IMG/VR virus record: IMGVR_UViG_3300004154_000045
Span: 1-24,339 of that record
DNA: 24,339 nt
Direction: 5' to 3' (one strand)
Source: a virus
The position numbers and the translations under genes are program-made. Shown here in pieces: positions 17,695-24,054 of this stretch (positions are counted from its first letter, which is position 1; the number at the start of each line of letters is the position of its first letter). The notes beneath the pieces were generated by a model. That model was given only the letters and a program-made list of their open reading frames with translations. It had not been told where the DNA came from and did no database searches.

Positions 17695-17887
17695 AAAAAC
17701 AATAACCATAAAAGTTAAATCAAAAGACTCTGAAGATTTTGCAGAGAAAGAAAAGATCAAAATTGATGAGGATCAGTTTAATGATTACCTGTATAGGCTT
17801 AATCTTGATGTTGAAATCTATAACAGAGATAATGAGGATCAGTTAAGAATTGAGTTACTTGATGATGAATTAGAGATAGTTGAATAA
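17687..17887 (+). CDS. Small acidic protein, unknown
   Basis: 66 aa from the ATG at 17687, which overlaps the end of the fibre gene by 8 nt. A TTG further upstream is less likely. The first dozen residues are basic (MRKKTITIKVK), and the remainder is strongly acidic with many Asp, Glu and Asn and no Cys. The alternating pattern suggests strand-helix-strand. It is coupled to the glycosyltransferase by TAATG, so the two are made together. A fibre chaperone or a partner of the glycosyltransferase are both possible. No family recognised. Confidence 0.65.
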   Translation: MRKKTITIKVKSKDSEDFAEKEKIKIDEDQFNDYLYRLNLDVEIYNRDNEDQLRIELLDDELEIVE

Positions 17888-18600
17888 TGCGTTTAGTTGT
17901 AATATCTCAGAATCAATCCTCTCACATTCCCCAAATACTTTCTAAAACTAATATTATTACAGATCGTTTAATTGTATTAGATCGATGCACTGATAATAGT
18001 ATAGATGTATGTAAAGCTTTAAGAGTAAACTATATAACTACTCCTACCACATTACAAGGATTTCAAGCCGGATATGCTCGTAACTTAGGTGTAGATAATT
18101 ATTCAGGTGATGTTATCTTCTTAGACGGTGATAGAGTACCTGTACATGAGTTTGATGATGATCTACTAACCAGTCTCAAAAGATATGATACGTGTCTATT
18201 TCCTGTTAAAAATGATATAAGATCAACAATACATTCTACACAGTTTATTGATAATCCTAAACATGGCTTGATGAGTAATGACTTTTTCTCATGCGGGTTA
18301 TATCTATCCTTAAAATCACTTCAGACAATAAGAGAATTTCAAGGATTTATATTTGATCCTGAATTTAATGGGAAGTGGGGTGATGAGGATTGTGCATTAG
18401 GTGATGTGTGTTATGATCGTGGGTTGTCATGCGGATTAGTACCAATGCATTATTGTCTATCAGGTAGCTTTGATGGATTAGATGGCAGAGTAAAAACAGA
18501 TGAATACGCTTTACAATGTAGACTACGATTTATGAAACGAATGAAACTAAACGTCCTTTGGACTGACTTCAATGCTAAATACAAAACAAATATAAAATAG
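17887..18600 (+). CDS. Family 2-like (GT-A) glycosyltransferase
   Basis: 237 aa. A GT-A fold is shown by a VLDRCTDNS segment (30-38), corresponding to the VDDGSTDNT sugar-nucleotide loop. A-x-x-ARNLG follows at 62-68, then the metal-binding LDGDR with D80 and D82, and the catalytic-type WGDEDCALG at 164-172. These are the hallmarks of family 2/galactosyltransferase-like enzymes. There is no signal peptide or TM segment, so it acts in the cytoplasm. In phages such enzymes modify virion proteins, DNA or host surface sugars. The place directly after the fibre favours fibre or cell-surface glycan modification, which is inference. Six Cys in the second half are unusual for the family. Confidence 0.85.
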   Translation: MRLVVISQNQSSHIPQILSKTNIITDRLIVLDRCTDNSIDVCKALRVNYITTPTTLQGFQAGYARNLGVDNYSGDVIFLDGDRVPVHEFDDDLLTSLKRYDTCLFPVKNDIRSTIHSTQFIDNPKHGLMSNDFFSCGLYLSLKSLQTIREFQGFIFDPEFNGKWGDEDCALGDVCYDRGLSCGLVPMHYCLSGSFDGLDGRVKTDEYALQCRLRFMKRMKLNVLWTDFNAKYKTNIK

Positions 18601-18619
18601 AATAGAGGATTACTTACCA

Positions 18620-18946
18620 ATGCTTACATTTATACAGGCTAATAGTTTTTTAGTCGGCTACATTATTACAACTTTCATTGCAGTGATAGGCTTTATCATA
18701 AGATATAAACTTAAAATATCTGATATTGATAACAAAATGAAGACTATGAAAGATCAAATCATTGAACATAAAGTTGAGAATGATAAGAAGATAAAAGTTT
18801 TAGAAGATGCTGTTAGATCAAGAGATGAAGCTATTCTTAATAAACTTGATAGTATAACTAATGAGTTGATGGATATGAAAATTCAGAATGCAAAACTATT
18901 AGGTGTTTTGGCAGGATCAGGAATTATTAAATCAGAGGATATATGA
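18620..18946 (+). CDS. Small membrane protein with coiled coil, holin or lysis candidate
   Basis: 108 aa. One hydrophobic segment at about residues 8-27 is followed by a charged coiled coil (30-95, Lys/Glu/Asp-rich heptads) and a short Gly-containing hydrophobic tail (LLGVLAGSGII). This is a one-TM, N-in or N-out design similar to small phage lysis proteins such as XhlA-like or inner spanin-like proteins, although the order differs from XhlA, which has the TM at the C-terminus. A clear AGAGGATTA site at 18604-18612 precedes the ATG. It is directly followed by the DUF5675-like gene. Confidence 0.6.
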   Translation: MLTFIQANSFLVGYIITTFIAVIGFIIRYKLKISDIDNKMKTMKDQIIEHKVENDKKIKVLEDAVRSRDEAILNKLDSITNELMDMKIQNAKLLGVLAGSGIIKSEDI

Positions 18947-18947
18947 T

Positions 18948-19439
18948 ATGAAAATTACAGTTAAAAGAAATACTTTTACAGATAAATCCACAATCAGTGA
19001 TGTACTAATTAATGATGAGTTTGTTTGTTATAGTCTCGAAGATAAAACTCGTGGTGCAAATGAACCACACCCACAAGGATCAACTGCAATACCCTATGGT
19101 TCATATCAAGTTCATTTTAATAAAGAAGTAGGAATGTATAAACGGTATTGTGAGAGATTTACAGATATAGGTCAAGACCGTGGAATCCTTCACCTATATA
19201 ACATTGATGGTAATATATATGACAAGTGGTATGCGTATCCGGGTGTATTGAAAGGTGCTTATGTGCTTATACATTGTGGTAATACTGATGCAGACACATT
19301 AGGTTGTTTACTCTTAGGAAATACTAAAGAGACAGATCAAGTAAAAGGTTCATGGGATGCTTATAAATTGTTTTATCCTATTGTAGCTGATGCACTTCAG
19401 AAAAATGAAACAGTTACTATAGAATATATAAAAGGGTAA
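18948..19439 (+). CDS. DUF5675-like protein, candidate cell-wall hydrolase
   Basis: 163 aa from the ATG at 18948. A longer frame starting inside the upstream gene is less likely, as AGAGGAT lies just before this ATG. The pattern is that of DUF5675: a short strand-rich start, then TRGAN, a GSTAIPYGSY segment (about 44-53) and a conserved LIHCGNTDADTLGCLLLG block (107-124) with H109, N112, T117 and C120. The H-x-G-N then T-x-G-C spacing recalls the YkuD L,D-transpeptidase motif, so a thiol enzyme acting on peptidoglycan is conceivable. DUF5675 itself has no proven function to my knowledge. Location in the lysis region supports an endolysin-like role. No signal peptide, so export would need the holin-like neighbour. 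Confidence 0.8.
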   Translation: MKITVKRNTFTDKSTISDVLINDEFVCYSLEDKTRGANEPHPQGSTAIPYGSYQVHFNKEVGMYKRYCERFTDIGQDRGILHLYNIDGNIYDKWYAYPGVLKGAYVLIHCGNTDADTLGCLLLGNTKETDQVKGSWDAYKLFYPIVADALQKNETVTIEYIKG

Positions 19440-19442
19440 TCA

Positions 19443-19571
19443 GTGGCAAAGAAAATCCCCTGTGAAATATATTCCCGTGTAGTTGGTTATTTCCGTCCTG
19501 TAAGCCAATGGAATAAAGGTAAACAGGCAGAGTATCAAGATAGAAAAACATATAAGGTTAAAATAAAATGA
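19443..19571 (+). CDS. 42-residue stand-alone NrdD glycyl-radical-loop protein
   Basis: A GTG-initiated frame, with an AAAGGG Shine-Dalgarno-like sequence 6 nt upstream and a stop two codons before, so no earlier start is possible. Residues 8-37 have the pattern of the C-terminus of class III anaerobic ribonucleotide reductase: EIYSRVVGYFRP, then WNKGK and DRKTY. By homology G15 in RVVGY would be the radical-bearing Gly. The upstream four-Cys zinc site of full NrdD is absent, with C7 the only Cys. It overlaps the next ORF by ATGA. It may act as a spare radical domain for host NrdD, like YfiD does for pyruvate formate-lyase, or be a decoy or remnant. The similarity is judged by eye. Confidence 0.7.
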   Translation: MAKKIPCEIYSRVVGYFRPVSQWNKGKQAEYQDRKTYKVKIK

Positions 19572-19738
19572 AACAAAGTACAATTAAAATATTACAGTTT
19601 ATCATAAGGCACTGGTTCAAGTTTTTAATACTCGGATTGCTCGTCGGTGGAATTTATCTTTTATCTCCTGCTATCAATTTAAAGATAGGTGATGTATTTC
19701 AATTCTCAAAAACTGAAAGCACAATTCCACACAAATAA
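19568..19738 (+). CDS. Small single-TM protein
   Basis: 56 aa, start overlapping the stop of the NrdD-like ORF (ATGA). The N-terminus is basic and amphipathic (residues 1-18), followed by one TM segment at about 19-38 (FLILGLLVGGIYLL) and a short polar tail. No lipobox Cys. Size, single TM and position among other small membrane proteins suggest a lysis accessory (holin, antiholin or spanin-like), but no family is recognised. Confidence 0.6.
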   Translation: MKQSTIKILQFIIRHWFKFLILGLLVGGIYLLSPAINLKIGDVFQFSKTESTIPHK

Positions 19739-19741
19739 TAA

Positions 19742-19828
19742 ATGAACAATGATCCTGATGACAGGGTGGAGTTATATCTATACATAGTTGCCGCTCTTAT
19801 TGCTCTTCTAATTCTCTCTTTAATATAA
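19742..19828 (+). CDS. 28-residue membrane microprotein
   Basis: A short frame (ATG 19742, TAA 19826-19828) starting three nt after the upstream stop. The first 10 residues are acidic (MNNDPDDRVE), and the remainder is one hydrophobic helix rich in Leu, Ile and Ala. It fills the space between two larger membrane genes without gaps, which supports translation, but there is no obvious Shine-Dalgarno sequence and no known family. Possibly an antiholin-like or subunit-type peptide. Confidence 0.45.
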   Translation: MNNDPDDRVELYLYIVAALIALLILSLI

Positions 19829-19835
19829 ATACAAA

Positions 19836-20309
19836 ATGAAAATCACAAACAAGTTTACAGAACTATACCATGAATATAAACTAATATTCCATGCTTTCGT
19901 AGTAGGTCTTGGATTGGGGGCATTGATTACAGTATTCATCTTTATCAAAGCACAGCCAGATATTCCGGTAATAAAGCCATCAGCAAGTGTAAGTAATATA
20001 AGTGGCTCTCCGTTACGTGTGGATGATATAAAGAGTGATAAAGATAATATAACACTTCATACATCATACGACGGACAGGGACAATCTAATATTACTATAC
20101 CCTCTCAATCAGTACCATCGGCTTTCGCGTGGGATAATTATAGATGGTCGGTGTGTGGTGGATATATGACAAACAAAACTATACTTGCCGGTGTGGGTTA
20201 TAGGTATGAGAGGCTTACTGTGTCCGGTGGTGGATTTGCTCGGATAGGAACACAGGCAGAAGCCGGTATATGGTGCATGGCCTCTTGGTCTTTTAAATCA
20301 TGGTGGTAA
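19836..20309 (+). CDS. Membrane-anchored protein of unknown function
   Basis: 157 aa. One TM segment (about residues 17-37) follows a short charged N-terminus, so the bulk (40-157) would lie outside the cytoplasm. This part is Ser/Asn/Gly-rich and appears beta-stranded, with C108 and C147, Gly-rich turns (YERLTVSGGGFARIG) and a Trp-containing C-terminus (SWSFKSWW). This could be a two-component envelope protein such as a spanin, but the coiled coil common in inner spanins is missing. It is the last gene of the membrane block. No Shine-Dalgarno sequence is seen. Confidence 0.6.
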   Translation: MKITNKFTELYHEYKLIFHAFVVGLGLGALITVFIFIKAQPDIPVIKPSASVSNISGSPLRVDDIKSDKDNITLHTSYDGQGQSNITIPSQSVPSAFAWDNYRWSVCGGYMTNKTILAGVGYRYERLTVSGGGFARIGTQAEAGIWCMASWSFKSWW

Positions 20310-20373
20310 TATCTATTTGACATATAACAATACTTATTCAACACTAAGTATAAATAAAGTTAGGAGATAAAAT

Positions 20374-20589
20374 ATGAGTATCTTAGTATGTCCTTATTGT
20401 AGTACAAAAGTCAACATTGTTATGTCTGATTATGGTGATAGAAGTGTAACTGATGATTTTCAGCTTCAAGCAATATGTACAAATGATGAATGTCAAGCTA
20501 AGAGTCCAATAGAAAGACTGAATAATGATAATTCTTCCGAATTATTTGCAATACTTAATAGATTAAAAAGCAATTGGACAAATAAATAA
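20374..20589 (+). CDS. Zinc-ribbon protein, Lar-like restriction alleviation candidate
   Basis: 71 aa. Two Cys pairs, CPYC (C6, C9) and C35-x4-C40 in CTNDECQA, with an approximately 25-residue strand-rich spacer. This is the layout of small Lar-like phage zinc ribbons, in which the second pair is usually CxxC. Rac-prophage Lar alleviates type I restriction, but many relatives are only similar in the ribbon, so the function is tentative. It has one of the best ribosome sites of the window (AGGAGATAAAAT-ATG) and a 64-nt upstream gap, which suggests independent translation. It is the last gene before the terminator at 20657. Confidence 0.6.
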   Translation: MSILVCPYCSTKVNIVMSDYGDRSVTDDFQLQAICTNDECQAKSPIERLNNDNSSELFAILNRLKSNWTNK

Positions 20590-20656
20590 AAAATAACTAT
20601 ATTCTCACGTCTTTTTACATATCATCCGTATAATTAAGTGATAGTAATTCCTTTTT

Positions 20657-20691
20657 AGGGGTAGTCTGCTATATGTGGATTACCCTTTTTT
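20657..20691 (+). terminator. Rho-independent terminator closing the late region
   Basis: GGGTAGTC (20659-20666) pairs with GATTACCC (20678-20685) including one G-T pair, extended by G-T and A-T at the base, with an 11-nt loop and then six T (20686-20691). It separates the densely packed phage genes from the exported proteins to the right. A TATAAT-like sequence at 20629-20634 precedes it, but has no proper -35 region. Confidence 0.75.
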
Positions 20692-20744
20692 ATTTGACTT
20701 TTTTGATAATAATGAGAAGTTATATGAAACATAAGAGGTGTACC

Positions 20745-21896
20745 ATGAAAAAGACATTGTTGGTAATGCTGTTCTTAACAGTCTATTCTTTAACTTTTGC
20801 TGCCCCTGATAATGGAACAAAAAAGTCAGGTGATATTGATAATCCATTGTTCCTTGGTCATTTTATGTCAAAAGGATATTCGATAAATGCTGGAGCAACA
20901 TGGGTAGAATCAATTGATGAGCTTGGTATTATTACTTATGATAGAATAGCGATAGCAGATAAATCAAAACCAAATGGATTCAATAACTTCTTCGTTGATT
21001 ACGTATTAGAGTACAAAGTAAAACCAAAAAATGCTTCAGAATCAACAGCAATTGAGGTACATGTACAAAATAGTACTGTAGTAATCAATATAGTCTACAT
21101 GCCAGAGACAGATAGTTACATAATTATTTTTAAAACAGATGGGTATGATGAAAAGCGAAGAGATATAATATACAAAGATGATAAGGTCGGGGATGAGAAA
21201 AGACTAATAGAAGAAAATGAAAGAAAAAAGAAAGAAAAGTCAAATGGTCTGATGATTGTTACTCCAAAAAAAGAGATTTCAGATGATGAAAATGATATGA
21301 GCGCTTTAATACTTGCCATTGAAAAAAATAATACTGAAAAAGCATTATCCATCTTAAATGATGGTAATATTGATGTTAATACGAAAATCACGGATAATTC
21401 AGCTCTATATATGGCAGTAGAGCGGAATAGGACTATTGTTGTAAAGAAACTTATAGAAAAGAAAGCTAATGTGAATTACTGTGATCGCTTAGGAAAGACA
21501 CCACTATTTGTTGCAATAGAAAAAGACTGTGATTTTGAGATTATAAAACAATTAGTAGATGCAAAGGCAGATTGCAATATAAGGACAAAGGGGAGACAAG
21601 CGATTTTAGTCAGATTAATTAGGGGCAATTCAGAAAAAAGATGTGAAATAATTGAATATTTGTTACAAAACGGTGCAGACCCCAATATTCCAGAAAATGC
21701 TGATTATACACCCTTAGTGGCTGCTATCGAAATGAATGGTAATACTCAAATAGATTATCCATTAATACAATTACTCATAAAGAAAAAGGCCAATGTAAAT
21801 GCAAAAAATTCCCAAGGAAGAACTCCTTTAACCATTGCAAAACGATATAAAAATAAACCTGTAATTGATATGTTAATGGCTGCGGGTGCAAATTAA
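20745..21896 (+). CDS. Exported ankyrin-repeat protein
   Basis: 383 aa from the ATG at 20745, chosen because AGAGGTG lies 4 nt upstream and a classical signal peptide starts here (MKK, then about 15 hydrophobic residues, cleavage likely near FAAPDNG). A longer frame opens at 20673 without such signals. Residues about 30-150 form a beta-rich domain of unknown type, followed by a Lys/Glu-rich linker. About residues 185-383 are five or six ankyrin repeats, recognisable by TPL-x-x-AI helices and the VN or N-x-x-D-x-x-G turns (for example KANVNAKNSQGRTPL). No lipobox Cys, so periplasmic or secreted. Ankyrin repeats bind proteins. A toxin-neutralising or host-interaction role would be inference. 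The lysis and head genes have no such features, so this is a moron or host gene. Confidence 0.8.
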   Translation: MKKTLLVMLFLTVYSLTFAAPDNGTKKSGDIDNPLFLGHFMSKGYSINAGATWVESIDELGIITYDRIAIADKSKPNGFNNFFVDYVLEYKVKPKNASESTAIEVHVQNSTVVINIVYMPETDSYIIIFKTDGYDEKRRDIIYKDDKVGDEKRLIEENERKKKEKSNGLMIVTPKKEISDDENDMSALILAIEKNNTEKALSILNDGNIDVNTKITDNSALYMAVERNRTIVVKKLIEKKANVNYCDRLGKTPLFVAIEKDCDFEIIKQLVDAKADCNIRTKGRQAILVRLIRGNSEKRCEIIEYLLQNGADPNIPENADYTPLVAAIEMNGNTQIDYPLIQLLIKKKANVNAKNSQGRTPLTIAKRYKNKPVIDMLMAAGAN

Positions 21897-21975
21897 TTGA
21901 TTCATGTATAATGATAAAATAATCATAGTTGTATAAAGTGTTTATTGATAATTGTGAAAAGGAAGGCAATGTACT

Positions 21976-22977
21976 ATGAAAAAGATAATGACAGTAATAA
22001 TTTTATTCATGTCTACTATGCTTGTTGCACAGGTACCTGAAGATTTGACAGAACAAGTAAATAAAGAAGTTTTATCAGAACTGTCTGGTACATGGTATAT
22101 ATTTTCAAACACAAAACCATTTGAACAATTAGGTATTTTAACTCTGATAGATGATGGTTTAATTTCTGATGGCTCAAATATTATCATAAAAGAAAGTGAT
22201 ATCAGTGAAGATTATGATATATGGTGGAGTGCAAAAGATAATACAGGGTTTGATGTTATTAAGAGAAAAAAAGGTGCACAGAATCAAGTAATAATTCAGC
22301 ATGTTCAGTGCATTGTTTCTGATAAGGATAAGAAAAAAATCAATAAAAGCTATTACGAATACCTTTCAAAGATTGGATATTTAGAATCCAATAATAAGGA
22401 AATGGGTATATTGATTGTAACCAAAGATGAAAATTTTGCAAATAGTGAAATTACAAAAAATCTAAAAAGTAAATGGGCTAAACTAAATAAAAATTCTGTA
22501 AAGGATCATATTGATTTCTATAAAAGTTTATCTGATGATGAACTGAAAAGAGATGTTTATAAATCGTTATTTGAATTAGTAGATAAAAAGATATTGAAAG
22601 TCCTTGTTAAAGAATATCCAAAATATAAAAATCATTTTAATAAACCATTGCAAGTTGGAGAACAATCCTATGATAAGTTATATAGATTTTTTACTGTAAG
22701 TATTGCCGGGATAAATCCTGATAATGATTACAAAATTGAATCAAGTATTACAGCTAACAGAAATAATCTATCCGTATTTGATATTAAGTGGAAATATGCA
22801 CAAGATGTTGTATTTGAAATAGAACCAAGTAAAAATTATGTAAGACTTGTTAATGTTCTCAAGGATGGGGATACTGTCGAAGGATGGCCATTAGCTATAC
22901 ATATACTGTTCCCTGCTTTTACTGAATATCCAGATATAGATCATATTGATTATAAGTTACTTGATTCTGTGAAATAA
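21976..22977 (+). CDS. Exported protein of unknown function
   Basis: 333 aa. A clear signal peptide (MKKIMTVIILFMSTMLVAQ, likely cleavage near Ala18) is followed by a mature protein rich in Lys, Asp, Ile and Asn. An early SGTWYIFSN segment recalls lipocalin- or SrpA-like starts (xGxWY) but the remainder does not clearly match. A strongly helical part covers about residues 150-235, and the C-terminal 80 residues appear beta-rich. AGGAAGG lies upstream of the ATG. A TATAAT sits at 21907-21912 in the 79-nt gap to the ankyrin gene but without a good -35. Same strand and secretory nature as the ankyrin gene suggest a shared role. Confidence 0.7.
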   Translation: MKKIMTVIILFMSTMLVAQVPEDLTEQVNKEVLSELSGTWYIFSNTKPFEQLGILTLIDDGLISDGSNIIIKESDISEDYDIWWSAKDNTGFDVIKRKKGAQNQVIIQHVQCIVSDKDKKKINKSYYEYLSKIGYLESNNKEMGILIVTKDENFANSEITKNLKSKWAKLNKNSVKDHIDFYKSLSDDELKRDVYKSLFELVDKKILKVLVKEYPKYKNHFNKPLQVGEQSYDKLYRFFTVSIAGINPDNDYKIESSITANRNNLSVFDIKWKYAQDVVFEIEPSKNYVRLVNVLKDGDTVEGWPLAIHILFPAFTEYPDIDHIDYKLLDSVK

Positions 22978-23087
22978 ACAAGATAGTAAAAGGCTTATTG
23001 TAATTAAAAATTATTAAATATTGAGAAATTAGAGTGATATGTGCGACGTGGTAAAATTAGTGATATGTTACGGATAGCAAAACGATT

Positions 23088-23605
23088 ATGATAGAAATAA
23101 TTAAATTATTCGTTCCGTTAATTGGTACTTTCTTAGGTGCTTATATCGCGTACAAATTGGCATACCAGAATCAAAAGAAAAATATAAAATGGACTGAACA
23201 ATATAATGCATACTTAGAAATTTGTACTGCAATTCATTATATAGATTTTTGGTATGAAGATACAGCTAATGATGATAATGAAGCTCCTTATGTTCGGAAA
23301 GTTAATAAGGATATGTCTAAAAAAATTACGAAGATAGTATATTAAAATTATATAAGTATTCTGCAATAGGTAGCATAATAATTGATGAAGAAGTACAAAA
23401 GAAAATATCTGAGCTTTTACATATAATACATGAAAACAGGACAAGTTTAGAAGTTGCTGATAATACTTGTGATGACTTTGAAATAGATATGTTTTATAAA
23501 AATATATGTAGGAGCATTCATAAGAAATCAAGTGTTATGTTGTCTGAGATAATCAGTATTTTAACAAAAGATTTTGGTGTTGAGAGAATAAAGGGTAGCT
23601 ATTAA
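23088..23605 (+). pseudogene. Membrane-anchored gene split by a single-base frameshift
   Basis: The first frame (23088-23345, 85 aa) begins with a TM segment (about residues 5-24) and a helical region, then stops. The second frame, open from 23321 and ending TAA 23603-23605, continues as a natural helical protein (KNYEDSILKLYKYSAIG to GVERIKGSY). The switch lies at the A7 run 23319-23325: adding one A restores a continuous 172-aa protein. Either the gene is mutated, the base was lost in sequencing, or the run allows slippage. The intact protein would be a short inner-membrane protein with a cytoplasmic helical part. No family recognised. Confidence 0.75.
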
Positions 23606-23619
23606 TGACTACCCTTTAT
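23588..23619 (+). terminator. Hairpin at the end of the split gene
   Basis: An 11-bp stem (ATAAAGGGTAG at 23588-23598 with CTACCCTTTAT at 23609-23619) with a 10-nt loop that contains the TAA stop of the upstream gene. Only three T follow the GC part, so termination may be partial. The right part is repeated downstream at 23760-23785. Confidence 0.5.
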
Positions 23620-23785
23620 ATGCAAGACAGTCAATATGACAGGGGGATTTGATACTCTTTCTACTCTATTAGGTGTTGATGCTCGTAAAGAATTTGATAA
23701 AGGTAAATTGTCAGGACTTCGGAAATTGGCAAGGCAGATCAGGGATAAGGGTATTTAAAAGGGAAGCCATTAATGACTACCTTTT
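23592..23785. repeat. Near-identical 26-nt direct repeats flanking a small ORF
   Basis: Copies at 23592-23617 and 23760-23785 match at 23 of 26 positions and share ATTAATGACTACC exactly (23601-23613 and 23769-23781). They start 168 bases apart. The first forms a perfect hairpin. The second keeps the outer AAAAGG/CCTTTT pairing and has a T run at 23790-23795, so it may serve as the terminator between the convergent genes. The copies lie at each side of a 40-codon ORF. Confidence 0.6.
23636..23758 (+). CDS. 40-residue ORF, possibly a gene remnant
   Basis: ATG 23636 to TAA 23756-23758. The product starts MTGGFDTLSTLLGVDAR and is basic in the second half (RKLARQIRDKG). It reads like natural protein sequence, probably one or two amphipathic helices, but is shorter than usual genes and has only a distant GA-rich ribosome site. 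The frame is open back to 23609 without further ATG. It could be a small protein or the end of a larger gene truncated by the repeat-associated rearrangement. No family recognised. Confidence 0.4.
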   Translation: MTGGFDTLSTLLGVDARKEFDKGKLSGLRKLARQIRDKGI

Positions 23786-24052
23786 CTTGTTTTTTAAATT
23801 CTTAAAAAATTTGGATAGTCCCAATCGTTGATACTCCATAATTAAAAGAATAATTAAAGATACAACAATAAGTATGTAGTAATAAACATTCTTTATATGT
23901 AATGAATATGTAATATCTGCAATAAATAATATAGAAATACCCGTAATAAGTAGAGCATAAAGTGCAGTTTTTAATTTTGATTCTTTTGGCATAGAAAATT
24001 GCCAAAAAAGTAAAATAAAAATGCCAATTGCATATATTATTAGTTCAATCAT
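23777..24052 (-). CDS. Small multi-TM protein, possible immunity partner
   Basis: 91 aa on the minus strand. Three hydrophobic segments can be seen (about residues 3-18, 29-47 and 55-72), followed by a basic cytoplasmic-type tail (KFFKNLKNKKR). It starts 2 nt after the stop of the gene at 24055-24339, so the two are translationally coupled. The stop lies inside the second copy of the repeat at 23760-23785. Small, multi-TM proteins coupled behind the C-terminal end of a larger gene are often immunity or partner proteins, but this is inference without family support. Confidence 0.6.
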   Translation of the reverse strand: MIELIIYAIGIFILLFWQFSMPKESKLKTALYALLITGISILFIADITYSLHIKNVYYYILIVVSLIILLIMEYQRLGLSKFFKNLKNKKR

Positions 24053-24054
24053 GT

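Noticed and set aside
20317-20354. Possible promoter before the zinc-ribbon gene (TTGACA at 20317-20322 and TATAAA at 20349-20354)
   Set aside because: The -35 is perfect but the spacing is 26 bp and no acceptable -10 occurs at 16-18 bp.
20694-20726. Possible promoter before the ankyrin gene (TTGACT at 20694 with GATAAT at 20705 or TATATG at 20721)
   Set aside because: Spacers of 5 and 21 bp are both unsuitable. The element overlaps the terminator T run.
23588-23785. Integron attC-like cassette borders
   Set aside because: The repeats lack the GTTRRRY-type core sites and the bulged-hairpin form of attC.
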